The position numbers were made by a program, and so were the translations under genes. Source: an uncultured Erysipelotrichaceae bacterium (lineage in GTDB: Bacteria > Bacillota_I > Bacilli_A > RF39 > UBA660). Taken from it: a DNA stretch of 48,281 nucleotides. The notes under the pieces were generated by a model. That model ran no database searches, was not told the DNA's origin, and worked only from the letters and a program-made list of their open reading frames with translations. Every line of letters starts with the position of its first letter. The first letter of the stretch is position 1. The DNA lies in the NCBI GenBank assembly GCA_902778125.1, contig CACYWH010000009.1:1-48281 (forward strand), written 5' to 3'. Shown piece by piece: positions 1 to 8,600 of the stretch.

Positions 1-1
1 A

Positions 2-697
2 ATAAGTAGCGATAGTACAAATACAGTACTCTTAGCAAAATATAATTTACTAGTTGGAGATGTATACAACAAGAATGGAAGTAATTGGGAATTTACGAAG
101 ACATTAACATCAAGTGATGCTGGATATGGATTACAAAGTGAGACAGCAAAAGGATCTTATAGCGGATGTACTGACTATACAGGAGTAGTGGCCTTTTCAG
201 GAAAAGGCTACTGGGATAATGCAAATTGTGTATCAGATGGTTCAGGTACAACTCCATGTTCAGGAACATCAGGATTAAAGAGTGAATATGCAAATTCAGC
301 AAATGCAGCAGGTAAAACTGGAAATTATTCAATACCACTTCCATATGTATATAACAGTAGTATGTCAAGTGTAGTACCAGAGTATATAACATATAATAAT
401 TCATGGAGAGCAGCACAAGATAATGGATACACAATTGCATATTATGTAGAAGGATATGTAAATACATTAAAGAGTTTAGGAGCATCAAATAATATAACAG
501 GAAGACTATTAACATATGAAGAAGCAAATAGTTTATCAAGCACAATAAAAGGTAATTGGTCTTATTGGCTTGGCTCTGCTTACAATCAGTACAGCGTTAG
601 GTTCGTGTATGGTGGCAGTATGTACAGCAACTACTTCTGGGATGATAACCACAACGGCGTTCGCCCGGTTATAGTTGTCAGTACGTCTGAATTCTAA
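2..697 (+). CDS. C-terminal part of a surface protein with a C-type-lectin-like end (5' truncated)
   Basis: An open frame runs in from the left edge, so the start lies outside the window; an internal ATG-free reading (from ISSDSTNTVL) continues without a break into the part that begins MAFSGKGYWD. About 231 codons are visible, ending in TAA. The C-terminus has the pattern RLLTYEEA, then YWLGSA, then GVRPVI, which resembles the ends of DUF6273/FGE-like (C-type lectin fold) domains. The gene at 7200 shares the GVRPV motif. From about 566 to the stop, codon use changes sharply: 15 of 28 codons between 581 and 664 end in C, in a genome that otherwise prefers A or T. Such proteins in related genomes often have a pilin-like N-terminus, but that part cannot be seen here. 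The function is unknown; display at the cell surface is inferred. Confidence 0.75.
   Translation: MSSDSTNTVLLAKYNLLVGDVYNKNGSNWEFTKTLTSSDAGYGLQSETAKGSYSGCTDYTGVVAFSGKGYWDNANCVSDGSGTTPCSGTSGLKSEYANSANAAGKTGNYSIPLPYVYNSSMSSVVPEYITYNNSWRAAQDNGYTIAYYVEGYVNTLKSLGASNNITGRLLTYEEANSLSSTIKGNWSYWLGSAYNQYSVRFVYGGSMYSNYFWDDNHNGVRPVIVVSTSEF
581..697 (+). other. Candidate diversity-generating retroelement variable region
   Basis: The last ~38 codons hold 53 G/C of 114 bases by my count (about 46%), well above the rest of the gene. They are rich in TAC, AGC, AAC, TTC, CAC and GGC, which are the products expected when AAC codons of a template repeat are changed at adenines. The stretch sits at the extreme C-terminus, on the lectin-fold end (GVRPV), and finishes in a GC-rich block at 652-667. 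Known diversity-generating retroelements have this layout. No reverse transcriptase or template repeat is visible in the window, so this is a hypothesis. Confidence 0.4.
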
Positions 698-719
698 TCA
701 TTGATATGCGATATTATTT

Positions 720-750
720 AAAATAAAACTTTTAAGTTTTATTTTTTTAT
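720..750 (+). terminator. Terminator after the surface protein gene
   Basis: AAATAAAACT (721-730) pairs with AGTTTTATTT (735-744) around a four-base loop and is followed by a T-run. The stem is AT-only, so weaker than others here, but it stands 23 bases after the stop codon. Confidence 0.6.
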
Positions 751-768
751 GTAAAGTAATACACTTTT

Positions 769-799
769 TTGCTTAATAATCTTGTGGATATTATATAAT
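769..799 (+). promoter_or_regulatory. Probable glmS promoter
   Basis: TTGCTT (769-774) and TATAAT (794-799) are separated by 19 bases. A second TATAAT overlaps at 800-805. The resulting leader is about 40 bases, too short for a glmS ribozyme. Confidence 0.45.
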
Positions 800-848
800 T
801 ATAATGTAGGGTGGAATATTTTTATTTCTATTTTATAAGGAGAATTAT

Positions 849-2645
849 ATGTGTGGGATTGTAGGTTATACAGGAAAAAGGAATGCTAAGGATGTTCTTA
901 TAACTTGTTTAAGAATGTTAGAGTATAGGGGATATGATTCTGCTGGAATTGCAGTTGTAGAAAATAATAAAGTTAGAGTTATTAAATCTGTTGGTAAAAT
1001 AGATAATTTGGAACAAAGTGTATCTAGATATGATTTATCAACATCAACAATTGGTATAGGACATACTAGATGGGCTACTCATGGTAAGGTTACTCTTGAA
1101 AATGCTCATCCTCATAAAGTTGGTAAAGTTACTTTAGTTCATAATGGCGTAATTGAAAACTATAAAGAAATAGATGAAAAATTAAATAAGTATGAATTTA
1201 AAAGTGAAACTGATAGTGAGAGAGTTTGTGCATTAATAGATTCATTTTATAATGGACATAATGAGATTGAAGCAATTAAAAAAGCAACTTCTTTATTAAA
1301 AGGAAGTTATGCTCTTGGTATTATTTTTGAAGGTAATAATAAATTATATGGTATAAAGAAAGATACTCCTTTGGTTTTAGGTATTGGAACTAATGAATAT
1401 TTTTTAGCTAGTGATATTTCTGCATTTTTAAAATATACAAAGGAATATATTGTTCTTGATGATAATGAAATAGTTGAAATAGGGAATAGTTTTAATATTT
1501 ATTATGAGGATAAGCAAATATATAAAAAGATAGAATATACTGATTATGATTTAGAAGAAGCTATGAAAAATGGTTATGAACATTATATGCTTAAAGAGAT
1601 AAATGAACAAATTGATATATCTCGTAAATTATATTCTAAATATATTAATGATGATAATTTTAGTGATAAGCTTATTGATTTTAGTAAATATAAAAGAATA
1701 GATTTTATAGGATGTGGTAGTGCTTATAATGCATCTTTAATAGCAAAATATTTTATTGATAAATATTGTACTAATGCAAATTTTTATTGTAATTCATATA
1801 TGGCTAGTGAATATAGATATACTAATCATTATTTTGATAAGGATGTTCTAACAGTTTTTGTATCACAAAGTGGTGAAACTGCTGATACTTTAGCATCACT
1901 TCGTATGTGTAATAGTGAAGGTGTTGATACTGTTGCTATAGTAAATGTTTTAACATCTACAATGGCTCGTGAGGCAAAATATGTATTGCCTATGCTTGCT
2001 GGACCAGAAATATGTGTTGCGACTACTAAGGGATATTTTTCACAAAGTTATATATGTAGTCTACTTGTATTAAATTTAATGTATAAAACTGGATTAATTG
2101 ATAAAGATAAATTATTAAGTATATTTGATGAATTTAAAAAATTACCTGAAAATATTGAAAAGGTAATTAATCAAGATTATAAAAAAGTTGCTAAATCAAT
2201 ATATAAGAGTGAAGATATATATTATATTGGTAGAGGCATAGATATATATTCAAGTTTTGAAGGAAGTTTAAAATTAAAGGAAATATCTTATATACATAGT
2301 GAATGTATAGGAGCAGGTGAACTTAAACATGGGCCTATAGCTCTTATATCTAAAGATACTCCAGTTATAGCTTTATTGAGTGAGTTTTCAGTTGCGGAAA
2401 AAACAATTAATAATATAAATGAAGCTAAATCTAGAGGAGCATATGTTGTTACAATTAGAAAGGAATCAATTAATGTTGATAAGAAATTATCTGATTGTGA
2501 TATAGTTGTACCTCTTACTAATGAGTTTATTCAAAACTTATTAATAATAATTGCATGTCAGTTATTGTCTTATGAAGTTGCTAAGCTTAGAAAATGTGAT
2601 ATTGATAAGCCTAGAAATTTATCTAAGAGTGTTACAGTGGAATAA
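849..2645 (+). CDS. glmS: Glutamine--fructose-6-phosphate aminotransferase (isomerizing)
   Basis: This cytoplasmic enzyme makes glucosamine-6-phosphate from fructose-6-phosphate and glutamine, the first step towards UDP-GlcNAc and the wall. The 598-residue protein starts MCGIVGYTG, so the N-terminal nucleophile Cys2 of the class II glutaminase domain is exposed after Met removal. GHTRWATHG and HNGVIENY follow. Two SIS sugar-isomerase domains fill roughly residues 270-590 (SQSGETADT, CVATTKGYFSQ), and the end DKPRNLSKSVTVE is typical. AAGGAG lies just before the ATG. The gene stands alone between its own promoter and terminator. In many Firmicutes a glmS ribozyme precedes the gene, but the leader here has no room for one. 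Confidence 0.97.
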   Translation: MCGIVGYTGKRNAKDVLITCLRMLEYRGYDSAGIAVVENNKVRVIKSVGKIDNLEQSVSRYDLSTSTIGIGHTRWATHGKVTLENAHPHKVGKVTLVHNGVIENYKEIDEKLNKYEFKSETDSERVCALIDSFYNGHNEIEAIKKATSLLKGSYALGIIFEGNNKLYGIKKDTPLVLGIGTNEYFLASDISAFLKYTKEYIVLDDNEIVEIGNSFNIYYEDKQIYKKIEYTDYDLEEAMKNGYEHYMLKEINEQIDISRKLYSKYINDDNFSDKLIDFSKYKRIDFIGCGSAYNASLIAKYFIDKYCTNANFYCNSYMASEYRYTNHYFDKDVLTVFVSQSGETADTLASLRMCNSEGVDTVAIVNVLTSTMAREAKYVLPMLAGPEICVATTKGYFSQSYICSLLVLNLMYKTGLIDKDKLLSIFDEFKKLPENIEKVINQDYKKVAKSIYKSEDIYYIGRGIDIYSSFEGSLKLKEISYIHSECIGAGELKHGPIALISKDTPVIALLSEFSVAEKTINNINEAKSRGAYVVTIRKESINVDKKLSDCDIVVPLTNEFIQNLLIIIACQLLSYEVAKLRKCDIDKPRNLSKSVTVE

Positions 2646-2646
2646 A

Positions 2647-2676
2647 AAAACAGCCTTTACGGCTGCCTTTTTATTT
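2647..2676 (+). terminator. Terminator after glmS
   Basis: CAGCC (2651-2655), loop TTTAC, GGCTG (2661-2665), then CC and a T-run directly after the stop codon. Confidence 0.8.
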
Positions 2677-2834
2677 ATCAATAATTGATATATCAACAAG
2701 GATTTTCGTACCAAATAAATTTAATATTTTCCCCGTTTGATGGCTTTATATATTACATTATTTTCTTTTAATTGTCAAGTATTAAATTTTAAAATAATTA
2801 TTTTGTAAATTTTTTAAAAAAGTATAATTTATGG

Positions 2835-2863
2835 TTGTATAAAAGTACTTATTAGTGTATAAT
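2835..2863 (+). promoter_or_regulatory. Promoter of the CotH-VTC-DUF4956 cluster
   Basis: TTGTAT (2835-2840), 17 bases, TATAAT (2858-2863). The Shine-Dalgarno AGGAG (2870-2874) and the ATG at 2882 follow. A GTG at 2855 that would extend the frame upstream is adjacent to the -10 box, so it is unlikely to be the start. The preceding 2676-2834 holds no gene; it includes a perfect TTGATATATCAA palindrome at 2685-2696. Confidence 0.6.
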
Positions 2864-2881
2864 TATACTAGGAGTTTTTGC

Positions 2882-5797
2882 ATGGAGTTTGATAGTAAGA
2901 AATTAAAATCTAATTTACCATTTTTAGCTATTTGTATTTTATTAATAGTTGTTTTCTTATTATTGGGATTAGTTAGTAATAAAAAACAAGCTAAATTAGA
3001 TAAAAAAGAACTTGTTGATGGTGATGTTAATATTTCTAAATTAGTTATAAATGAAATAATGACATCTAATAAAGGTACTTTAGCATACAAAGATGGTAAG
3101 TTATATGATTATATTGAAATATATAATGGTAATGATAATGATATAAATTTAAAAGATTATGGTCTTAGCGATGAAGATTCTAAAATTAAATGGGTTTTTC
3201 CTAGTGTAACAATTGAAGCTAAATCTTATTTAGTAGTGTTTTTAAGTGGAAATACTTCTTCTGATTTAAATGCATCATTTAAACTTAAATCTTCTGGTGG
3301 AGAAGTTGTTGCTTTATTTAAACCAAATGGTAAAGTTGTTGATGCGGTTGAAACAGTAGCACTTGAATCTAATACTGTTATGGCTAGAGATTTAAATGGA
3401 ACTTGGATTATTCAAGATTCTGGTACTCCTGGATATGCTAATACTAAGGAAGGACACACTGAATTTTTAGCATCTTTAGTTAGTAATGAAGAAAAGAAAA
3501 TAGTTATTAATGAAATATTACCAAATAATAAAGGCAATTTTAAGGATCCAAATGGTAATTATAGTGGGTATATTGAAATAAAGAATATTAGTAAAGAGAC
3601 TATAGATATTGCTAATTATGGGTTATCAAATAATGAAAATGTAAGTTTTAAATGGCAATTTCCTTCTAAGAGATTATCACCCAATGAAGTGTTAGTTGTA
3701 TGGACTAGTGGAATAAGCTCTAAAGAAGATAATTTAAGTACATCATTTAAATTAAATAATACTAATGGTTTTGCAATCTTAAGTGATAATAAGGGAAAAG
3801 TAATAGATAAAGTTGAATATAAGAACTTAGGAAATGGTATTGCATATATTAAACAAGGTGGTAAATTTTTAGAAAGTAATTCAGTATCACCTGGATATGA
3901 TAATACTGTTGATGGAATAAAGGCATTTCAGAAAAAATATTTATCTATGCCAAAAGATTTAGTTATTAATGAGATTATGAATAATAATTATTCATATTTA
4001 TCTCAAAATGCTGGTAATTATTATGATTGGATAGAATTATATAATAATAGTGGTAAAACAATTAATTTAGGTGATTATTGTCTTACGACAAATGATAATA
4101 CGATGTGTATGTATAATTTACCTAAAGTTGAACTTGAAAAGGGTAAATATTATATAGTAATGGCTTCTGGTAATACTAATTTATCTAATTCAAAATATAA
4201 ACATACTAATTTTAAGTTATCAGATACACAAGGTTTATATTTAACAAAATCAAATGATATAGTTGATTCATTATTAATTGCTAATGTTCCAAAAGGATAT
4301 TCAATGGGTAGGTCATCATCATATGGAATTTATTATTTTAGTAAACCTACACCAGGTGATAAGAATGGTAGTGGAACTGAAGCAGTATCATATGTACCTA
4401 AGGCTACAGTAACTCCCGGTGTATATAATAATGTTAAATCTCTATCGCTGGCATTCGATGGCTATGGTAAAATTTATTACACTACGGACGGATCAAATCC
4501 AACCACTTCATCAAAAGTATACAGTAGTCCTCTTAATATAAAGGAGACTACTGTTTTAAAAATGATGAGTAAGGAAGATGGGAAAATAGGAAGTGAAGTA
4601 AAAACATATTCTTATATAGTTAATGAAAATCATAAAATTCCTGTTATGTCTGTTACAATTAGCCCATCTGATTTAAAGCAGCTTCATTCTCATGCTTGGA
4701 CTGAAGGTTATATAAAACCTGCATATGCTGAGTTCTTTGAACTTAATGGAGAAGGATTTGAAATAGGCGCAGGTCTTAAATTATTTGGTGGTTCAACAAG
4801 AGGACATGCTAAAAAGAGTTATGAACTTAAATTTAAAAAACAATACGGTGATGGAAAATTAAAGTATCAAGTGTTTGATGATGTTGATAGTGCAATATTT
4901 GATTCATTAGTTCTTAGAACTGGTTCTCAGGATGAAATGGGTAATTATTCTAAAAAAGCTATTATTCGTGATTTGGTTGGTACAGCACTAGTTAAAGAAT
5001 ATACTAGTGTAGATGTACAGGCATATAAGCCAATAGCCCTTTATTTAAATGGTGATTATTGGGGATTATATTTTATACGTGAAAAAATTGATGAAACTTT
5101 GGTTGCTAATCATTATAATGTAGCAGCTGATAAAGATAAGACCGATTTACTTAGAATAGATGGACAAGTTAAGAGTGGAAGTAGAAGTAAATATAATAAA
5201 CTTGTTTCATATATTACGAATCATTCAATGAGTAATAATAGTTATTATGATGAAGTTGCTAAGCAGATTGATATAGAAAACATGTGCGATTTCTGGATTG
5301 CTGAAACATGGACAGCTAATAATGATATAGTTAATGTTAGATATTTTTCTAATCCGGATGTTGATAATGGTAAATGGAAATTTATTTTCTATGATTTAGA
5401 TAGCGCATTTTATAATGTTAATAAAAACTATTATCAATTTTCAACTAGTGCATCTGGTATGACACCATCACATTTTAGTACATTCTTACTTAGAAATCTT
5501 ATGAAGAATTCTAAATTTAAACAAACATATTTAGAAAGATTATCATATAATCTAAAGAATACATGGTCTACAGAAAATGTACTTAAAAAAATAGATGATG
5601 TTATTAATGAAATAGGAACAGATGAAATTAAAAGAAATATGGATCGTTGGAATAAAAGCTATAGTGAGTGGGAACGAAATGTTAATTTTGTAAGAGATTA
5701 TGCAAAAAATAGAAATAAATATATGATAAGTGGAGCCAAATCATATTTTGGTTTATCAAGTAGTGAAGTAAAGAAATATTTTGGTGATGTAAAATGA
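2882..5797 (+). CDS. Membrane-anchored lamin-tail / CotH-kinase protein
   Basis: The 971-residue protein starts MEFDSKKLKS with AGGAG seven bases ahead. An N-terminal membrane segment (about residues 12-33) is followed by three lamin-tail-like repeats. Each begins with a xxVINEI motif and a W/Y-IE(I/L) motif (about residues 55-185, 205-335 and 358-480). Next come a chitobiase-C-like module (YYTTDGSNPT) and a CotH kinase domain (about 590-900) with KLFGGSTRGHAKKS, LRTGSQDE, GLYFIREKID and FYDLDSAF. CotH proteins are atypical kinases; spore CotH of Bacillus phosphorylates coat proteins. Here the domain should lie outside the cell. It overlaps the next gene by four bases (ATGA), and the VTC and DUF4956 genes follow, a recurrent association. 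The substrate is unknown. Confidence 0.9.
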   Translation: MEFDSKKLKSNLPFLAICILLIVVFLLLGLVSNKKQAKLDKKELVDGDVNISKLVINEIMTSNKGTLAYKDGKLYDYIEIYNGNDNDINLKDYGLSDEDSKIKWVFPSVTIEAKSYLVVFLSGNTSSDLNASFKLKSSGGEVVALFKPNGKVVDAVETVALESNTVMARDLNGTWIIQDSGTPGYANTKEGHTEFLASLVSNEEKKIVINEILPNNKGNFKDPNGNYSGYIEIKNISKETIDIANYGLSNNENVSFKWQFPSKRLSPNEVLVVWTSGISSKEDNLSTSFKLNNTNGFAILSDNKGKVIDKVEYKNLGNGIAYIKQGGKFLESNSVSPGYDNTVDGIKAFQKKYLSMPKDLVINEIMNNNYSYLSQNAGNYYDWIELYNNSGKTINLGDYCLTTNDNTMCMYNLPKVELEKGKYYIVMASGNTNLSNSKYKHTNFKLSDTQGLYLTKSNDIVDSLLIANVPKGYSMGRSSSYGIYYFSKPTPGDKNGSGTEAVSYVPKATVTPGVYNNVKSLSLAFDGYGKIYYTTDGSNPTTSSKVYSSPLNIKETTVLKMMSKEDGKIGSEVKTYSYIVNENHKIPVMSVTISPSDLKQLHSHAWTEGYIKPAYAEFFELNGEGFEIGAGLKLFGGSTRGHAKKSYELKFKKQYGDGKLKYQVFDDVDSAIFDSLVLRTGSQDEMGNYSKKAIIRDLVGTALVKEYTSVDVQAYKPIALYLNGDYWGLYFIREKIDETLVANHYNVAADKDKTDLLRIDGQVKSGSRSKYNKLVSYITNHSMSNNSYYDEVAKQIDIENMCDFWIAETWTANNDIVNVRYFSNPDVDNGKWKFIFYDLDSAFYNVNKNYYQFSTSASGMTPSHFSTFLLRNLMKNSKFKQTYLERLSYNLKNTWSTENVLKKIDDVINEIGTDEIKRNMDRWNKSYSEWERNVNFVRDYAKNRNKYMISGAKSYFGLSSSEVKKYFGDVK

Positions 5798-6483
5798 AAA
5801 AAGAATATAATTATAGACATGAATTAAAGTTTAAAATTTCTAATAGTGCTGCAGAAGTATTAAAACAAAAATTATCTCTTATACTTGATAAAGATAAATT
5901 TGCATATTATAAAGATGGTTCATATTTGATTAAAAGTTTATATTTTGATGACAGAGATTCTAGTTCTTATTATGAAAAAATGGATGGAGTCTTATATAGA
6001 AAAAAATATAGAATAAGAATGTATAATGATGATGATACATTTATTAGATTAGAAAAAAAGATGAAACATAATAATTGGACTGCTAAAGAACAAATGTTGA
6101 TTTCAAAAGATATATATAGTAAAATATTAAATGGTAAGCTTGAAGAAATAGATAATCCAAGTGGATTATTACTTGAGTTTATTAATGATGTTAAAACCAA
6201 GGGATTGATACCATCTGTAATAGTTGAGTATCATAGAGTGGCTTTTACTTATCCTATTAGTGATGTTAGAATAACATTTGATTCTAATATACAAAGTGGT
6301 TTATATAATTATGATTTATTTAATACTAGTTATCCTAGATTCAATGTTGATGAAAAAGGAAAACAAGTATTAGAAGTAAAGTTTAATGAAGTATTACCTT
6401 TACATATTGCAAATGTATTAAATGATATTCCTAGTTGTAGGGAAGCTGTTTCAAAGTTTGCGTTATGTAGAAGTATTAAATAA
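5794..6483 (+). CDS. VTC-domain polyphosphate polymerase-like protein
   Basis: The 229 residues form a triphosphate-tunnel (VTC/CYTH-type) domain. Visible strands include YRHELKFKI at the start, IKSLYFDD, YRIRMYNDD, IRLEKKMK, VIVEYHRVAF, VRITFDSNI and VLEVKFNEV. The alternating Lys, Arg and Glu residues are those that line the tunnel in VTC4, which makes polyphosphate from ATP. No SPX domain or membrane segment is present, so it probably works in the cytoplasm next to the membrane protein encoded downstream. Translation is coupled to the CotH gene by the ATGA overlap. Polyphosphate synthesis is inferred from the family; the real product in bacterial CotH-VTC-DUF4956 clusters is not settled as far as I know. 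Confidence 0.88.
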   Translation: MKKEYNYRHELKFKISNSAAEVLKQKLSLILDKDKFAYYKDGSYLIKSLYFDDRDSSSYYEKMDGVLYRKKYRIRMYNDDDTFIRLEKKMKHNNWTAKEQMLISKDIYSKILNGKLEEIDNPSGLLLEFINDVKTKGLIPSVIVEYHRVAFTYPISDVRITFDSNIQSGLYNYDLFNTSYPRFNVDEKGKQVLEVKFNEVLPLHIANVLNDIPSCREAVSKFALCRSIK

Positions 6484-6494
6484 GGAGTGAAAAA

Positions 6495-7187
6495 ATGAGT
6501 GTAGTTGATACAATTAAAAAATCAGTGTTAGATAATTTTACAGGAACAATATCTGCTTGGGATATGTTATTATCTTTAGTAATAGCTTTCGCTATTGGTA
6601 TGTTTATTATATATGTATATAGAAAAACATATACAGGTGTTGTTTATTCTAAAGCATTTTCATTATGTATATTAATGTTATCTATGGTAACCGCTATGAT
6701 AATTAGAACAATTAGTTCAAATATATCATTATCATTAGGTATGGTTGGTGCTTTATCAATTGTACGTTTTAGAACAGCAGTAAAAGAACCAGTTGATACA
6801 GGATTTATGTTCTGGGGAATATCTGCTGGAATTATGACTGGTGCTGGATTATATGTTCCTGCATTAGTAGCATCATTAGGAATTGGAGTTTTGTATTTTG
6901 TAAGTTATTTATTAGGATTTAAGGTTTCAAATAGATATTTATTAGTACTTAAATATAAAACTAAAGCACATGAAGAAGTAATGAGAAAACTTAGAAATAT
7001 TAGGAAATTTAAAGTTAGAAGTAAATCAATATTTGGTGATTCAATTGAATTATCTTTAGAAGTTGATTTAAAGGAAAATAGTAAAAAAGCTAAATCTTTA
7101 GATACATCAATGGTTGATCAATTTAATGATATTGATGGAATAATTAACGCAAGTTTAATAGCATATCAAAATGATTTTGGGGAATAG
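6495..7187 (+). CDS. DUF4956 integral membrane protein
   Basis: The protein has 230 residues, with membrane segments at about 20-42, 52-75, 80-100 and 108-140 and a soluble C-terminal domain of ~85 residues. The motif SLGMVGALSIVRFRTAVKEP in the membrane part is the hallmark of DUF4956, which accompanies VTC and CotH proteins. The conserved arginines could handle an anionic polymer at the membrane; this is inference. AAGGAG precedes the ATG, and the gene begins 11 bases after the VTC gene. Confidence 0.88.
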   Translation: MSVVDTIKKSVLDNFTGTISAWDMLLSLVIAFAIGMFIIYVYRKTYTGVVYSKAFSLCILMLSMVTAMIIRTISSNISLSLGMVGALSIVRFRTAVKEPVDTGFMFWGISAGIMTGAGLYVPALVASLGIGVLYFVSYLLGFKVSNRYLLVLKYKTKAHEEVMRKLRNIRKFKVRSKSIFGDSIELSLEVDLKENSKKAKSLDTSMVDQFNDIDGIINASLIAYQNDFGE

Positions 7188-7199
7188 GAGAATAACAAG

Positions 7200-8600
7200 G
7201 TGGTTAAAAGAAGAGTTAAAATTAGACCAATTCTAGTAACACTAAATATAATAGTGTTACTTCTTATTGTGGGATTTTATTCTTATAGGCTAGTTAAATA
7301 CTACTTAGAAGAAAATGGAGATAGTGATGTTGAAAGTGGTGAAGTATTGCTTGTAGATGCAGTACTTAAAAAGCAAAAATTTGTCGATTTAACTGAAGGA
7401 TTGGTTTTTAATGAAGCTGATAAAGTTTATAGATTTATAGGAAATGTTGATGATAATTATATAGAATTTTCTGGAAATTTATATAGAATCATTGAAATAG
7501 ATGAAAGTAAAAATGTGAAAGCAGTTAGTGAAAAGTCAGTTACCAACATTTATGCTAATTTAGGTAATGGTTTTGCAAAATCATACATTAATAAATGGTT
7601 AAATGGAACTGATGATGCTAATAGTGGAGTTTATGAAAAAAATCTTTATGGTACAGAATTATTATTTAATACAACTATGTGTGATGATGTAATAGATGAT
7701 GTAACTAACATAACTTGTAAAGAAAAAAGTAGTGACTATAAAATTGGTTTATTATCATTATATGATTATGCTAAAATTGGTGGAAAAAGTGGTTATTTAA
7801 ATAATGGTGAAAACTTTTATTTAAATACACTTAATAGTGAGAAAAAGTATTATTATATTACTCATGATGGAGAAGTAAGTAATGGTGAATTAACTACTAA
7901 ATCATATGGTGTAAGACCTGTTATTACATTTAGTGGAGATGTGATTTTATTAAAAGGAAAAGGAACTTTAGAGGAACCATTTGTAGTTGAAAGTCATGAC
8001 ATTAATACAATAAAAGACTTATATGTTGGAAATATAGTTGAATTTTCTGATAATAAATTTGTAGTATTAGATATTACTGGTGATAATGTTAAAGTTGCTG
8101 CTACAGAAACTTTAAAAGATAGTGAAGGTAATGAAATCACAAGAGCATTTGGTGGTTCATCAAGTGCATATTCTGATAGTAAAAATACAATTGGAAATTA
8201 TTTAAATAATGATTATTATAAATCCCTTAAAAATAATGACTTAATTGTTAAGAGTGATTGGTATATTGGTAAATTATCTTTAGATAATCTTGATTATGCA
8301 AGAGTTAAATCATCTAAGGTATCATTAAATATTGGTATGTTAACTTTAGGTGATATGTTTGTTAGTGATGTTACTAATACGTTAACAATATTAAGAGGAA
8401 TTGAAGAAAATAAGATTGTATATGTAATAAATAAAGAAGGTAATTTCTATGGTGACTTTGTAAGTAAAAAGTATGGAATTAGACCAGCATTTTACTTAAA
8501 AGGTGATACTGTTATAAGTGAAGGAAAAGGAACTTTAGAAGAACCATATAAACTAGGAGTTAAGAATGAAGAAGAAAGTAAAGAAGATAAAGGAGAATAA
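7200..8600 (+). CDS. Membrane-anchored protein with two tandem DUF6273-like domains
   Basis: The start is GTG with AGGAG about nine bases upstream; residues 9-30 form a membrane anchor. Two related domains follow (about residues 55-265 and 270-460). Each ends with GVRPVITF or GIRPAFYL, then a shared GKGTLEEP motif, so the gene probably arose by internal duplication. The G(V/I)RP end resembles C-type-lectin-fold domains and the end of the truncated gene at the left edge. Codon use is ordinary for this genome, without the C-ending codons seen there. A binding or display role on the outer face is inferred. The next gene starts inside its 3' end (35-base overlap), so the two are probably co-translated. 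Confidence 0.75.
   Translation: MVKRRVKIRPILVTLNIIVLLLIVGFYSYRLVKYYLEENGDSDVESGEVLLVDAVLKKQKFVDLTEGLVFNEADKVYRFIGNVDDNYIEFSGNLYRIIEIDESKNVKAVSEKSVTNIYANLGNGFAKSYINKWLNGTDDANSGVYEKNLYGTELLFNTTMCDDVIDDVTNITCKEKSSDYKIGLLSLYDYAKIGGKSGYLNNGENFYLNTLNSEKKYYYITHDGEVSNGELTTKSYGVRPVITFSGDVILLKGKGTLEEPFVVESHDINTIKDLYVGNIVEFSDNKFVVLDITGDNVKVAATETLKDSEGNEITRAFGGSSSAYSDSKNTIGNYLNNDYYKSLKNNDLIVKSDWYIGKLSLDNLDYARVKSSKVSLNIGMLTLGDMFVSDVTNTLTILRGIEENKIVYVINKEGNFYGDFVSKKYGIRPAFYLKGDTVISEGKGTLEEPYKLGVKNEEESKEDKGE

Noticed and set aside
93-545. Long minus-strand reading frame opposite the left-edge gene
   Set aside because: It is dominated by Leu, His and Tyr, has no Shine-Dalgarno and lies opposite a convincing coding frame.
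698-848. glmS ribozyme upstream of glmS
   Set aside because: The gap is 151 bases and contains a terminator and a promoter; only ~40 bases of leader remain.
2676-2834. Riboswitch before the CotH gene
   Set aside because: The promoter (2835-2863) lies after this stretch, so it would not be transcribed with the cluster; no known aptamer motif was recognised. Only the TTGATATATCAA palindrome stands out.
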